The notes under the pieces were generated by a model. It did not search any database and was not told the DNA's origin. It was given only the letters and a program-made list of their open reading frames with translations. Shown here piece after piece: positions 8,280 through 17,492 of a stretch of DNA of 64,000 bases. The position numbers and the translations under genes are program-made. The stretch spans positions 62,001 through 126,000 of the forward strand of contig JADJQN010000003.1 in the NCBI GenBank assembly GCA_016712745.1, given 5' to 3'. The DNA is from Sandaracinaceae bacterium (GTDB lineage Bacteria; Myxococcota_A; Polyangia; Polyangiales; JADJQN01). The stretch's first letter is position 1, and every line of letters begins with the position of its first letter.

Positions 8280-10799
8280 TCAGTTAGGCCCTTCGTTGCC
8301 CTTCGGAGCCGCCGTATCGAGTTGGTAGCGGCGTAGCTTATCGAGGAAGGTTGTGCGCTTGAGGCCGAGCGCGCGTGCAGCTTCGCTCTTGTTGCCGGAT
8401 GCCCGAAGCAGCGCTTGTTCGAGGATGCGTCGCTCGAGCATATCGTAGGTGCCGTCGAGAGGATCTTCGACGCTCGGCGTTTCCTCAGCGAGAGCCGGAA
8501 TGTCTTTCACTGTGACCTGCTGACCCGTAGCCGTGGCGACGGCGCGATCGACCACGCTTTGTAGCTCGCGAAGATTTCCAGGCCACTCGTGATTGAGCAG
8601 GCGATCGAGCGCAGCCTTCTCGATGCCCAGGACATCACGGCCAAGCACGCGACAGGCGCGGTCGATGGCGAGCAAGACAGTCGATGCTAGGTCTTCCCTA
8701 CGTTCGCGCAGCGGCGGGACCACAAGTGTGAGTGGAGTAAGCCAATGCGAAAGCGCCGCGTCGAACGCATCTGCCTCGACCAACGGTGCCAACGAAATGC
8801 GCGACGTCGCGATAATACGTGCGGTCACATTGTACGTCGACGAGTCGCCAACTGGGCTGGCCTGCTTCAGGGCAAGCGCATCCGCGAGCTTTTGCTGAAC
8901 AAGGCGCGGCAGCGCTGGCACATCAACCAGGAAGAGTGTGCCGTTGCCGGCAAGCCGCAACCATCCCGGATGCGCGCCGACGTCCTTACTGTCCTCGCCA
9001 AACAGCGCAGCGTGCGCATGCTCCGGATGAATCGATGCGCAATCCGCAACGACAAAAGAGCCATCAGCGACTGCGCTGGCCGTGTGAATCGCGTGTGCAA
9101 TCGTGTCGGCGCCGCTTGCGGGCTCACCCACGAGCACGAGGGGAGCTTGCAGCGGCGCCACTGCGGCCACTCGCTCCATCAAGGCACGCATCGCAGGGCT
9201 GTAAGCGATTGGCGGCGACGCCAGTCGATCGGCGGCGGGGCCTCGCGTCAGTACCCGCGCGTCTGCACGCAGGCGAATGAGCTCGTCTTTGGCGATGTCC
9301 AATTCTTCTTTGGCGCGACTCGCGGATTCGACGGCTTGACTTGCGCGTGCTTCCGCGCGTGCTTTCGCGGAGAGCGATGCCACGATAGAACTTAGGGCGC
9401 GACCAAGCGACTCGAGCGCCAACAGCTCTTCGAGTGTGACGGCCGTTTGGCGCGCGCCGGCGGGGACCACGAGCACCCCTTCGAGCTCTCCTGAGCTTAC
9501 GAGTGGCACGATGCATAGCGCGCCAAGCGCATTCAAGCTCTCAAGCAAAGGGCGCATGTCGGGGCGCCGCACCGCATCGGCGAAGACCGGCGCAGTGGCA
9601 ACGATGCGGCCGGGCTGGGCCGCGAGCTGAGCCATGATACGCGGGGACAGCGTTCGATTTGAAAGATGCGGCTCGCCCGCGGCATCGATGCGCGCGGCTC
9701 GCTCCGGTGTGAAAACAAAGAGCAGGGGCTCGGCCGCAGGGTCCGAGCACGCGTCGCGCAGTGGCCCAAGCACCGCGCGCGCCACCTCCTCCAGCGTGGC
9801 CGAAGACGCCAAGTTCTTTTGCGCTAGCGCAAGCCCGTCGAGCAAGCGTCCGTGAAATGGGGCCATCACGTAGCGAACCAACGGGGCTAAAAAGCGCTGA
9901 ATCGCCCCGGCTACAAGCAAGGTCGCGACGACGAAAGCGAAAAGCTCAAAGCGCCCTCGCGGGACGAAACGTTGCAGCAAAGCCACCATGAGCGCCACGG
10001 CAATGAGCGAAACCACAGCCACACTCGCTTGTCGTGCGGCACGATCCGCAGTCACGCGCCGCGTGACATCGACCAGCCAAAGATGACCGAGCAGCATGAA
10101 GATGGCCGAGAGCGCAAGCGCGGTTCGGGTCCACGCGTCTTGCAGCTTCACTCCAAAGAACGAAACCGCGACAAAGGCCGCGCCACACAACACGAAGGAT
10201 GGCCACAATCCGAGGAGTCCCCATGCGCCGGCAGCGACGTTCTCGGGAGTGCTGCCAAGCCGCTTGCGCGAAAGCCGTAACGAAAGCGAGAGGACAATCT
10301 GCGCGAGCGCAACAAATGCCGGCACGCGCGCAACCGAGCTCGGAACAATCCACGTCGCGCCGAAGAGCTCAAGTTCGGGAAGGACTGCGATGAGACCACA
10401 AATCCACGCGATACCTGCAGTAGCCCAAATCGCTGGTCGATACCAAGCCACGGTATACGCGCGAGGAACATCCGGAACGGTCAGCGCGATATCGCATACC
10501 AACGCGCCCACCGCAGCGACGCCGAAAGTACGCGCGAACTCCATGCCGAACGACAGCGCACTCGGCTGCAACACGCCGATGAGCGCGATTCCGAGGGCTA
10601 CGCCTAGCAGTCCGACGCGCGCGTGTCCGCGGTCATCAATGCGCTGTTGCATGAAGAGCGGCGCGAGCGACGTAAGCAGGGCGACGCACGCGACGAGAAG
10701 TCCGGCAGCATCGAGCCCATGCGAGGACGACGCCACGTCGGCCACGAGGTAGAGAACAGTCGCCGGCCCAAGCAATGGCCATATGCGGGGCTTTTTCAA
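8280..10799 (-). CDS. membrane-bound sigma-54-activator-like protein with degenerate AAA+ domain
   Basis: 839 residues, TTG start with GAGGATGA upstream. About ten hydrophobic segments fill residues 5-310. A GAF-like domain (about 325-475) and a coiled coil (480-515) follow. Then comes an AAA+ domain homologous to sigma-54 activators (530-770) with HEWPGNLREL and PPLRERREDL, and a Fis-type helix-turn-helix (GNKSEAARALGLKRTTF, 802-818). Key ATPase elements are lost. The Walker A position reads GEPASGADT (558-566, no Lys), the GAFTGA loop is replaced around LFGEDSKDVGAHPG, and Walker B reads FLVDV. It probably binds DNA and senses a membrane or ligand signal but cannot remodel sigma-54 polymerase by itself. 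Confidence 0.85.
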   Translation of the reverse strand: MKKPRIWPLLGPATVLYLVADVASSSHGLDAAGLLVACVALLTSLAPLFMQQRIDDRGHARVGLLGVALGIALIGVLQPSALSFGMEFARTFGVAAVGALVCDIALTVPDVPRAYTVAWYRPAIWATAGIAWICGLIAVLPELELFGATWIVPSSVARVPAFVALAQIVLSLSLRLSRKRLGSTPENVAAGAWGLLGLWPSFVLCGAAFVAVSFFGVKLQDAWTRTALALSAIFMLLGHLWLVDVTRRVTADRAARQASVAVVSLIAVALMVALLQRFVPRGRFELFAFVVATLLVAGAIQRFLAPLVRYVMAPFHGRLLDGLALAQKNLASSATLEEVARAVLGPLRDACSDPAAEPLLFVFTPERAARIDAAGEPHLSNRTLSPRIMAQLAAQPGRIVATAPVFADAVRRPDMRPLLESLNALGALCIVPLVSSGELEGVLVVPAGARQTAVTLEELLALESLGRALSSIVASLSAKARAEARASQAVESASRAKEELDIAKDELIRLRADARVLTRGPAADRLASPPIAYSPAMRALMERVAAVAPLQAPLVLVGEPASGADTIAHAIHTASAVADGSFVVADCASIHPEHAHAALFGEDSKDVGAHPGWLRLAGNGTLFLVDVPALPRLVQQKLADALALKQASPVGDSSTYNVTARIIATSRISLAPLVEADAFDAALSHWLTPLTLVVPPLRERREDLASTVLLAIDRACRVLGRDVLGIEKAALDRLLNHEWPGNLRELQSVVDRAVATATGQQVTVKDIPALAEETPSVEDPLDGTYDMLERRILEQALLRASGNKSEAARALGLKRTTFLDKLRRYQLDTAAPKGNEGPN

Positions 10800-10883
10800 A
10801 TCATCCTCGAGCCGCGAAAGGGTAGCACCCGCTTCTAGAAGGGCCAGTTTCGGGATCGGCGCGATTCGCCGTGCAATCGAGCG

Positions 10884-13800
10884 CTAATACACGTAGACGC
10901 ACCCTGCAGAGGCCGCTGAGTTGTCGGCTTGATTGCCGCCGATGCCGGTTGCACTACTTGCTTCGTCCTGCGCGCCCAAGACCAACATATCTAAGTTGGG
11001 CGAAATCGCGAGAGCGACATTTGTCAGACCAGCGAGATTGTCATTTGCGTCGGGCGCTGGCGCCTTCACGTAGTACTGCTGCGACCAAACCGCTGCAGCT
11101 CGCGTAAACGTGTACGCCGCGCCGCTGTTGCTGAGCGAGTTGTTCGAGCCGTCCCCGTTGATGCGTACCGCGTTGCTGTCTTCCTGACTCGCCGCGACCG
11201 CGAACGCGCTCCCGTCCGCCGTGACGGCCGGGTTGTAGCCAAAATAGTCGGAGGGGTCGACGTTCGTCGAGTAGAGCCGCGCGCCTTGCTGCGTGTAGGT
11301 CATTCCAGAGCGCGTGAACACGAAATCACCTTGGTTAATCCCGACGACGAGCGTCGACGCGTCCGCGGCCAGGGCAAGTCCGACTCCGAAACCGTTGCCT
11401 TCAGCGGGGCCCACCAAGCGTTGCGAAAAACTCCACGTTGCGCCAGCGCGCAAGAAGATATCGACCCAGCCGTCGCCGACGAGATTTCCGAACACAGCGA
11501 GTGTGTTGCCGTCACTCGCTAAAGCGACGTTCCAACCAAACCATGCGCCAGGCGCCGCACTACGCTTGAGGTAGGCCTGTTGCGACCACACTGCCGCAGC
11601 GCGGACGAAGACGTAGACCGCGCCAGATTGATTGGCCGAGTTGTCCGCTTGGTTTCCGTTGACCAGAAGCGCGTTGCTATCCTCAAACCTCGCGCCCACC
11701 GTGAGTGTGTTGCCGTCAGCCGAGAGCGCCATGCTATTGCCGAAGTAGTCGTCGGCCTGGGCATTGGACGCTTTGAGGTAGGCCTGCTGCGTCCAGGTCG
11801 TACCGCTGCGCGTAAATACATACGCCGCGCCGGCGCTATCCGCGGAGTTGTTCGCGGCGTTTCCGTTGATGCCAGTCGCGTTGCTGGATTCACCGTAAGC
11901 GCCGACCGTTAACGTATTGCCGTCGCTGGAAATTGCGAGCGACTCTCCGAAGTAGTCGTTGGCGTCTGCGTTCGCGGCTTTAAGGTAAGCCTGCTGGGAC
12001 CACACCCCGCCGCTGCGAACGAAGACATAAACTGCACCGGCGTTCGCGGCACTGTTGTCGGATGCGCCAGCGTTAATCACGCGTGAGTTGCTCGCTTCAA
12101 AGGGAGCGCTGACGGCAAGAGTCGTCCGATCAGCGGACAGCGCGACCGCGTGCCCGAAACGATCCCCGGCGTTAGTGTTGGACGCTTTGATGTAGACGGC
12201 CGAGATCTGGTTGGTCACTGAGACGTCGGCAATGGCGAGCCCCGAGTACGCAGCGTCCGCGCTCGCCGCAGCGGCGGTCACGATGGTGAACGCTGTATCG
12301 GGATCCAACATGAAGTCGTTGACGCCCGTCACCGTGACAGTCTGGGGAACGCTCCAGTCCATCGTCGTGAAGCTCACGCTCGCGGGTGCGACGGTCCCCT
12401 CAGTGAGCGCGCTGCTCGAGAGCGCGATAGTCACCGATGCCGTAGGCTGTGACGTGAGCGCGATCGTGAAAGTTGCGGTTGCTCCGGCCTCGGTCGTCAC
12501 AAGGCCAGACCCCGGAGTGAGCGTTGCGCCGGCGGCGTCATTGTCCGTGTTCGTTAGCGATACATCCGCCACTACCGCACCGCTATACATCGCGTCGCCG
12601 CTAACCGCAGCGGCAGTTACAACGCTGTAGGCAATATCTCCGTCGTCCACGAAGTCATTGACCCCGGTCACGATGACAGTTTGCGGCGTGGACCAGTTGC
12701 TGGTCGTGAAGCTCACGGTGCCGGGACTGACCGTACCCTCCAGCGTGTTGCTGCTCGAGAGCGCGATGCTGACGCCGCTCGCGGGCTGCGACGTAAGCAC
12801 GATGGCAAAACTCGCCGTGCCGCCGCCCTCGGTTGTGGTGAGTCCGGAGGAGGGCATCACGACCACTCCGGCCGTATCGTTGTCGGCGTTGGTGACCGTG
12901 ACATCGGATACCGCAATGCCGTTGTATTGGGGCGACGCACTCGTGGTGGCGCCCGTGACGATGTGGTAAATCCGTGCGCCGTCCACCACAAAATCGTCTG
13001 TCCCAGTGACAGTGACCGTTTGCGGCGTCGACCAGTTCAATGGTGTAAAGTTGACGCTCGCTGCGCTCGCCACTCCTTCACTTGGCACGTCCGAGGCGAG
13101 CGCGATGCTCACGTCGCTGACCGGCCGCGAGTCGAGCACAATGGCAAAGGATGCGGTGCCACCCGACTCGGTCGTCGTCAGGCCCGTCGTTGGGGTAACG
13201 GTAACTCCCACGCTCTCGTTGTCGACGTTTGTGATGCTGACGAGCACATCCCCGAGCGACATGTAGTCCGGATCGCCCGAGGTCATCAGGTGCACGACGG
13301 CTGCGTACGGCACGTCGCCGTCAGCCACTGCATCATCTGCACCCGTGACCGTGACTGTTTGCGGGGTGGCCCAATCGCTCGTCGAGAAGACGAGCGTGGC
13401 TGGGCTTACGGTCCCCTCAAGAGTGTTGTTGCTGGCAACGCTGAGTGTGACCGGAGCGAGGGGCGCCGTGCCCAACGCAACAGTGAAAGTCGTGGTGCCT
13501 CCGATCTCCGTTGTCGTCACTCCGGAGAGCGGCGCAACAACGAGGCTCGCCACGTCATTGTCGAAGTTCGTCAATGTGACGTCGCCACCGTCGAGACCTG
13601 CGTAGTTTGCGTCCGCGCTTGAGGCCGGCCCTACGTGCACGCGATAGACTTGCGCACCATCGACAACTCCGTCGTCGACGCCAGTGACCGTGACGGAGAC
13701 GGGCATGTTCCAATTGCTCGTCGTGAACATGAGCGGCGTTCCGGGCACGGTGCCCTCGCCTAAATCCGTGCTCATCAAGGCGATCGAGACGGGCGCACTT

Positions 13801-14846
13801 GGCGGTGCTTGCAGCGATACCGAGAACGTCGCCATGCCGCCGCTTTCCGTCGTCGAGATTCCGGAAGTGGGCGTGATCACGATTCCCGCCGTCTCGTTGT
13901 CCAGATTTGTGCCCGTCGCATCCGCGGCGTCCACACCGTCATACTCGCCGTCCGCGCTCACCGCAGGGGCGGTGACGATAGTGAATGCTTGGTTTCCATC
14001 GAGCGCGCCATCGTCTACGCCAGTCACGGTCACGGTTTGAGGCGACGCATAGTTCAGCGCAGTGAACGTGAGCGTCGCGGGGGCAGGGGTCGCCTCCGTG
14101 ACCACGCTACTCGACAGGTCAATCGCGACGTCCGATGTAGGGGCAGAGTTTAGGCGCACCGTGAAAGTATCCGTGGCACCACTTTCGCTCGTGCTGAGCC
14201 CGCTCGTCCGACTCAGCGTGACCCCGGCGGTCTCGTCATCGACGTTGCTCACCGACACGTCCGAGGGATCGAGGCCGGCGTAAGCGGGATCTACCGTCAC
14301 GCAGGGCGCGGTGACAATCGCATAGCTAACAGAGCCGTCCGCGATTGCATCGTCGACTCCACTGACGGTCACGGTCTGTGGCGCATTCCAGTTGCCAGGC
14401 GTAAACGCGAGGATCGTCGGCGCAACGGTGCCTTCGCCCGCGTCTGTGCTCGATAGAACAATGAGCACATACGGCGTCGCTTCGTCCGGTGCAGCATCGA
14501 GCACCACGGTGAACGTTGCGGTGCCGCCAAATTCGCTCGTCGTCAATCCGGAAACCGGCGAGACGGTCACGCCAGGTACGGCGGGCACGCCCATGTCGTG
14601 CGCAGCATCCAGCGCATCGGTGGTCGCATCAAAGAGCGGTGCAAGGTCCTGCAGCGTCATATCGAAAACGGCGCCGTCGAGTCGGGCGGCGTCCGTTCCC
14701 CAGTCCGTGTCTTCACGCGGGTCGTATCCCAGGCGGCCGCACCCAACACCGATCCCAAAAAACAGAACGGCCACGATGGCCACGAGGCATTTGAGTGCGG
14801 GAGTTGTGCAGTTCATGGGGCGACGACGAGAATAGTACGGTGTCAT
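10884..14846 (-). CDS. giant lipoprotein: seven Calx-beta-like modules plus seven FG-GAP-like blades
   Basis: 1320 residues. The signal peptide has lipobox GVGC (Cys36 from the ATG at 14846; an ATG at 14816 is an alternative start). An Asp-rich linker (40-90) leads into seven modules of about 105 residues beginning with variants of TPTSGLTTTESGGTATFTV and ending near DVSVTNxDND, as in Calx-beta/cadherin-like surface proteins. The last about 440 residues are seven repeats with WSQQAYLKAxNADANDYFG and AISSDGNTLTVGA, an FG-GAP-like beta-propeller. Both repeat types commonly bind calcium or mediate adhesion. A surface or outer-membrane-anchored adhesion or scaffold role is inferred. It stands alone with no neighbours on its strand. 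Confidence 0.85.
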   Translation of the reverse strand: MTPYYSRRRPMNCTTPALKCLVAIVAVLFFGIGVGCGRLGYDPREDTDWGTDAARLDGAVFDMTLQDLAPLFDATTDALDAAHDMGVPAVPGVTVSPVSGLTTSEFGGTATFTVVLDAAPDEATPYVLIVLSSTDAGEGTVAPTILAFTPGNWNAPQTVTVSGVDDAIADGSVSYAIVTAPCVTVDPAYAGLDPSDVSVSNVDDETAGVTLSRTSGLSTSESGATDTFTVRLNSAPTSDVAIDLSSSVVTEATPAPATLTFTALNYASPQTVTVTGVDDGALDGNQAFTIVTAPAVSADGEYDGVDAADATGTNLDNETAGIVITPTSGISTTESGGMATFSVSLQAPPSAPVSIALMSTDLGEGTVPGTPLMFTTSNWNMPVSVTVTGVDDGVVDGAQVYRVHVGPASSADANYAGLDGGDVTLTNFDNDVASLVVAPLSGVTTTEIGGTTTFTVALGTAPLAPVTLSVASNNTLEGTVSPATLVFSTSDWATPQTVTVTGADDAVADGDVPYAAVVHLMTSGDPDYMSLGDVLVSITNVDNESVGVTVTPTTGLTTTESGGTASFAIVLDSRPVSDVSIALASDVPSEGVASAASVNFTPLNWSTPQTVTVTGTDDFVVDGARIYHIVTGATTSASPQYNGIAVSDVTVTNADNDTAGVVVMPSSGLTTTEGGGTASFAIVLTSQPASGVSIALSSSNTLEGTVSPGTVSFTTSNWSTPQTVIVTGVNDFVDDGDIAYSVVTAAAVSGDAMYSGAVVADVSLTNTDNDAAGATLTPGSGLVTTEAGATATFTIALTSQPTASVTIALSSSALTEGTVAPASVSFTTMDWSVPQTVTVTGVNDFMLDPDTAFTIVTAAAASADAAYSGLAIADVSVTNQISAVYIKASNTNAGDRFGHAVALSADRTTLAVSAPFEASNSRVINAGASDNSAANAGAVYVFVRSGGVWSQQAYLKAANADANDYFGESLAISSDGNTLTVGAYGESSNATGINGNAANNSADSAGAAYVFTRSGTTWTQQAYLKASNAQADDYFGNSMALSADGNTLTVGARFEDSNALLVNGNQADNSANQSGAVYVFVRAAAVWSQQAYLKRSAAPGAWFGWNVALASDGNTLAVFGNLVGDGWVDIFLRAGATWSFSQRLVGPAEGNGFGVGLALAADASTLVVGINQGDFVFTRSGMTYTQQGARLYSTNVDPSDYFGYNPAVTADGSAFAVAASQEDSNAVRINGDGSNNSLSNSGAAYTFTRAAAVWSQQYYVKAPAPDANDNLAGLTNVALAISPNLDMLVLGAQDEASSATGIGGNQADNSAASAGCVYVY
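12210..14576 (-). repeat. seven tandem coding repeats (Calx-beta-like modules)
   Basis: Seven in-frame units of roughly 310-340 bp encode the modules of the giant lipoprotein. Recurrent codon blocks such as the one for TPQTVTVTGVDD are conserved in DNA as well as protein. Units 5-7 resemble each other most closely (TTTESGGTASFAIVL in unit 5 against TTTEGGGTASFAIVL in unit 6), suggesting recent duplication or gene conversion within the array. Confidence 0.75.
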
Positions 14847-14960
14847 GAGGCTCGTGGGGTGACAACCGAAGTGTGGAGGCGCTTGGAGTGAAGGCGCCGA
14901 CGTTTGGCGTTCGCGGGAACTTCGCTCGGCGCCGCATGTCTAGTACGGCGGAGGTGCGGA

Positions 14961-15353
14961 ATGTCCGATTTCATTCGCGAAGCTGGTTGGGGAATTTATC
15001 CGGTCCTGCTCTTTGGTGCGATTTCATTCGCTGTAGCGATCCGCTACGCCGTTGCGCCAAAGAGTGAGCTCTTGCCGCTGGTGATCGGATTTGGTGTGGC
15101 GACGATCATTGCTGGTGCGCTTGGCACAACCACAGGTTTGCAAGCGACCGCGACTTACGTCGCGAATACCGGCGAGGCAAATCGCTGGATCTTCGTCGAG
15201 GGATTGCGCGAGTCTCTCAACAACATGGATGCGGCACTCCTCATCGCGGCACTCAACGCATTGGCCGCCACGGTTGGCTCGTACAGGTTGGCCAAATTGC
15301 GCAGCGCAGCCCTTGCGGAGGGCGCTGCAGCGCGCTCGCCTGCGGGGGTCTAG
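14961..15353 (+). CDS. small multi-pass membrane protein
   Basis: 130 residues from the ATG at 14961, preceded by a strong GGAGGTGCGG ribosome site. Three hydrophobic segments are visible (about 12-30, 36-58 and 92-110). The layout vaguely recalls the first helices of MotA/ExbB-type proteins, but no diagnostic motif is present and no partner gene (ExbD/MotB) is nearby. It lies 58 bp upstream of ligA on the same strand. Function unknown. Confidence 0.72.
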   Translation: MSDFIREAGWGIYPVLLFGAISFAVAIRYAVAPKSELLPLVIGFGVATIIAGALGTTTGLQATATYVANTGEANRWIFVEGLRESLNNMDAALLIAALNALAATVGSYRLAKLRSAALAEGAAARSPAGV

Positions 15354-15411
15354 CAGACTAACTAGTTTCGGAGCCAGGCGTGGATTTTCAGGGTACAACT
15401 GAAACCACGCC

Positions 15412-17421
15412 ATGGCTGCCCGACCCGCAACTCGTCACCAAGAGCTCGTGCGACAACTCGAATCGCACAACCACAGTTACTACGTTCTCGACGCGCCGAC
15501 CGTGAGCGACGCCGAGTACGACAAACTCTATCGCGAGCTCGTTGCGATCGAAGAGACGCACCCCGACCTACGAACGCCGTCATCGCCCACACAACGGGTG
15601 GGCGGAGCGCCCCGCGAAGGATTTGTCAAAGTCACACACGCATCGCGCATGTACTCGCTCGACAACGCGTACAGCGTCGAAGACCTCGATGAGTTTGATC
15701 GCCGCGTGCGTGAGGGCTTGCGCGAACAGGATGTGGTCCAATACGTCGCAGAACCCAAGATCGACGGCGGCAGCCTCGAGGTGAAATACAGCGATGGTCT
15801 GCTGGCACGCGCGGCGACGCGCGGCGACGGTGCCATAGGCGAGGACGTCACCCAGAACGTTCGCACGATCCGGGCACTTCCACTCACGATAGCTGACACG
15901 CGCACAATGACCTTGCGCGGCGAAGTGCTTATGTATCGCGAGGACCTTGCGACCGTTAACGAGCAACGCCTCGCTGCGGGCGAAGAAGCGTTCATGAACG
16001 CGCGCAATGCGGCCTCTGGTTCACTGCGGCTTTTGGATTCGCAACAAACAGCCCAACGCCCCTTGCGCGTCTTTCTCTACGACATGGTCGAGCGTCATTT
16101 CAAAACACACGTGGACATGCTCGAGAGCATCGCCAAGTTGGGCCTGCCATCGCATCGCCGTCATCGCGTCTGCAACTCTCTCGATGAGGTAAAAGCGTTC
16201 ATCGTCGAGTTTGACAAGGTTCGCCACACCCTTCCCTACGATACCGACGGCGTCGTCGTGAAAATCAACCACTACGACCAGCGCGACCGTCTCGGCGCAA
16301 CGACAAAGTTTCCGCGTTGGGCCATCGCCTACAAGTTCGCAGCCGAGCGCGCTGCCACAAAGGTGATCGACGTCAGCTGTGATCTGGGGCGCACGGGAGC
16401 GATTACTCCAGTCGCGGAGATGGAGCCAGTTCTTTTGGGCGGCACTACCGTGGCGCGCGCAAGCCTGCACAACTACGACTACGTCGCCGCGAAGGACGTA
16501 CGCGTCGGCGACACCGTCTGGATCGAAAAAGCCGGCGAGGTCATTCCGCAAGTGCTCGAAGTGATCAAGGAGAAGAGGCCTAAAGGTGCGAAGGCCGTCG
16601 TTCCGCCGAGCGAATGCCCGGTGTGCGGTACGCCGGTCAAGCGCATTGAAGGAGAGGCGGCACTGCGCTGCACGAACACGCATTGCAAGGGACGCGTCAA
16701 AGCGGCGATTTTCTATTTCACCCGCCGCTCGGCGATGGATATCGATCGGCTCGGCTGGGTTTTGGTCGAGCAACTCGTTGACACAGGAATCGTGCAGGAC
16801 GTAGCCGACATCTTCGCCCTACCGACCAAGCGCGAGGAACTGATCGCGCTTGAGCGCATGGCGGCAAAGAGCGCTGATAACGTGATCGCGGCGATCGACG
16901 AAGCGCGCGCCAGTCGCACATTCGATCGTTTGATCACAGCACTCGGCATTCCCTTGGTCGGCACGGTGGCTGCGAAGCTCATCGCAGAGCGCTACGGCGA
17001 CCTGGGCACCATGCTTGAGCGAGAACCGGCGGACATTGCGGCCGAGCTAGCCGAGATCCACGGAATCGGTCCAAAGATCGCCGAGAGCGTCTCCGCCTTC
17101 ATGGATGACAAAGCGACGCGCGCGCTTCTGCAGAAGCTGTTGAAGATGGGAGTGGTCGCTGTGCAACCCAAGGCCGCAGCTCCCGTCGAAGGGCCGCTCA
17201 CCGGCTCATCGTTTTGTGTCACAGGCGTGCTCACCCAACCGCGCGAACAAGTCCACGCGTCTATCCGCGACGCCGGCGGCGAAGTTCACGACCGCGTAAA
17301 GAAGGGCACGACCTATCTAGTCGCTGGCGAAAAAGTCGGTCAGTCAAAACTAGACAGCGCCAAAAAGCACGGCACCAAAATCATCAACGAACAAGACCTA
17401 GCCCACCTCATCCAGTCCTAG
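15412..17421 (+). CDS. ligA: NAD-dependent DNA ligase LigA
   Basis: 669 residues, the usual LigA length. Domain Ia NAD-binding residues lie around YYVLDAPTVSDAEYD. The adenylation motif EPKIDGG has catalytic Lys116 and is preceded by MYSLDNAY. An OB fold follows, then a four-Cys zinc finger (CPVC...CTNTHC), HhH repeats (ELAEIHGIGPKIAESV) and a C-terminal BRCT domain (GSSFCVTGVLTQPREQ). It seals nicks in replication and repair using NAD+. The motif after KIDG is GSLEV where most LigA have LAISL or similar, a minor deviation. Confidence 0.97.
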   Translation: MAARPATRHQELVRQLESHNHSYYVLDAPTVSDAEYDKLYRELVAIEETHPDLRTPSSPTQRVGGAPREGFVKVTHASRMYSLDNAYSVEDLDEFDRRVREGLREQDVVQYVAEPKIDGGSLEVKYSDGLLARAATRGDGAIGEDVTQNVRTIRALPLTIADTRTMTLRGEVLMYREDLATVNEQRLAAGEEAFMNARNAASGSLRLLDSQQTAQRPLRVFLYDMVERHFKTHVDMLESIAKLGLPSHRRHRVCNSLDEVKAFIVEFDKVRHTLPYDTDGVVVKINHYDQRDRLGATTKFPRWAIAYKFAAERAATKVIDVSCDLGRTGAITPVAEMEPVLLGGTTVARASLHNYDYVAAKDVRVGDTVWIEKAGEVIPQVLEVIKEKRPKGAKAVVPPSECPVCGTPVKRIEGEAALRCTNTHCKGRVKAAIFYFTRRSAMDIDRLGWVLVEQLVDTGIVQDVADIFALPTKREELIALERMAAKSADNVIAAIDEARASRTFDRLITALGIPLVGTVAAKLIAERYGDLGTMLEREPADIAAELAEIHGIGPKIAESVSAFMDDKATRALLQKLLKMGVVAVQPKAAAPVEGPLTGSSFCVTGVLTQPREQVHASIRDAGGEVHDRVKKGTTYLVAGEKVGQSKLDSAKKHGTKIINEQDLAHLIQS

Positions 17422-17492
17422 CGCAGCTTCCAACGCGACCTTGCGGATTCGCGCGTGCAGGATTTCGCCCTGACCTTGGACGCGCAGCGCGC

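Noticed and set aside
12681..13622. 313-residue plus-strand open frame
   Set aside because: Arg/His-rich translation with no domain; it is the antisense of the repetitive lipoprotein gene, whose regular codon pattern keeps other frames open.
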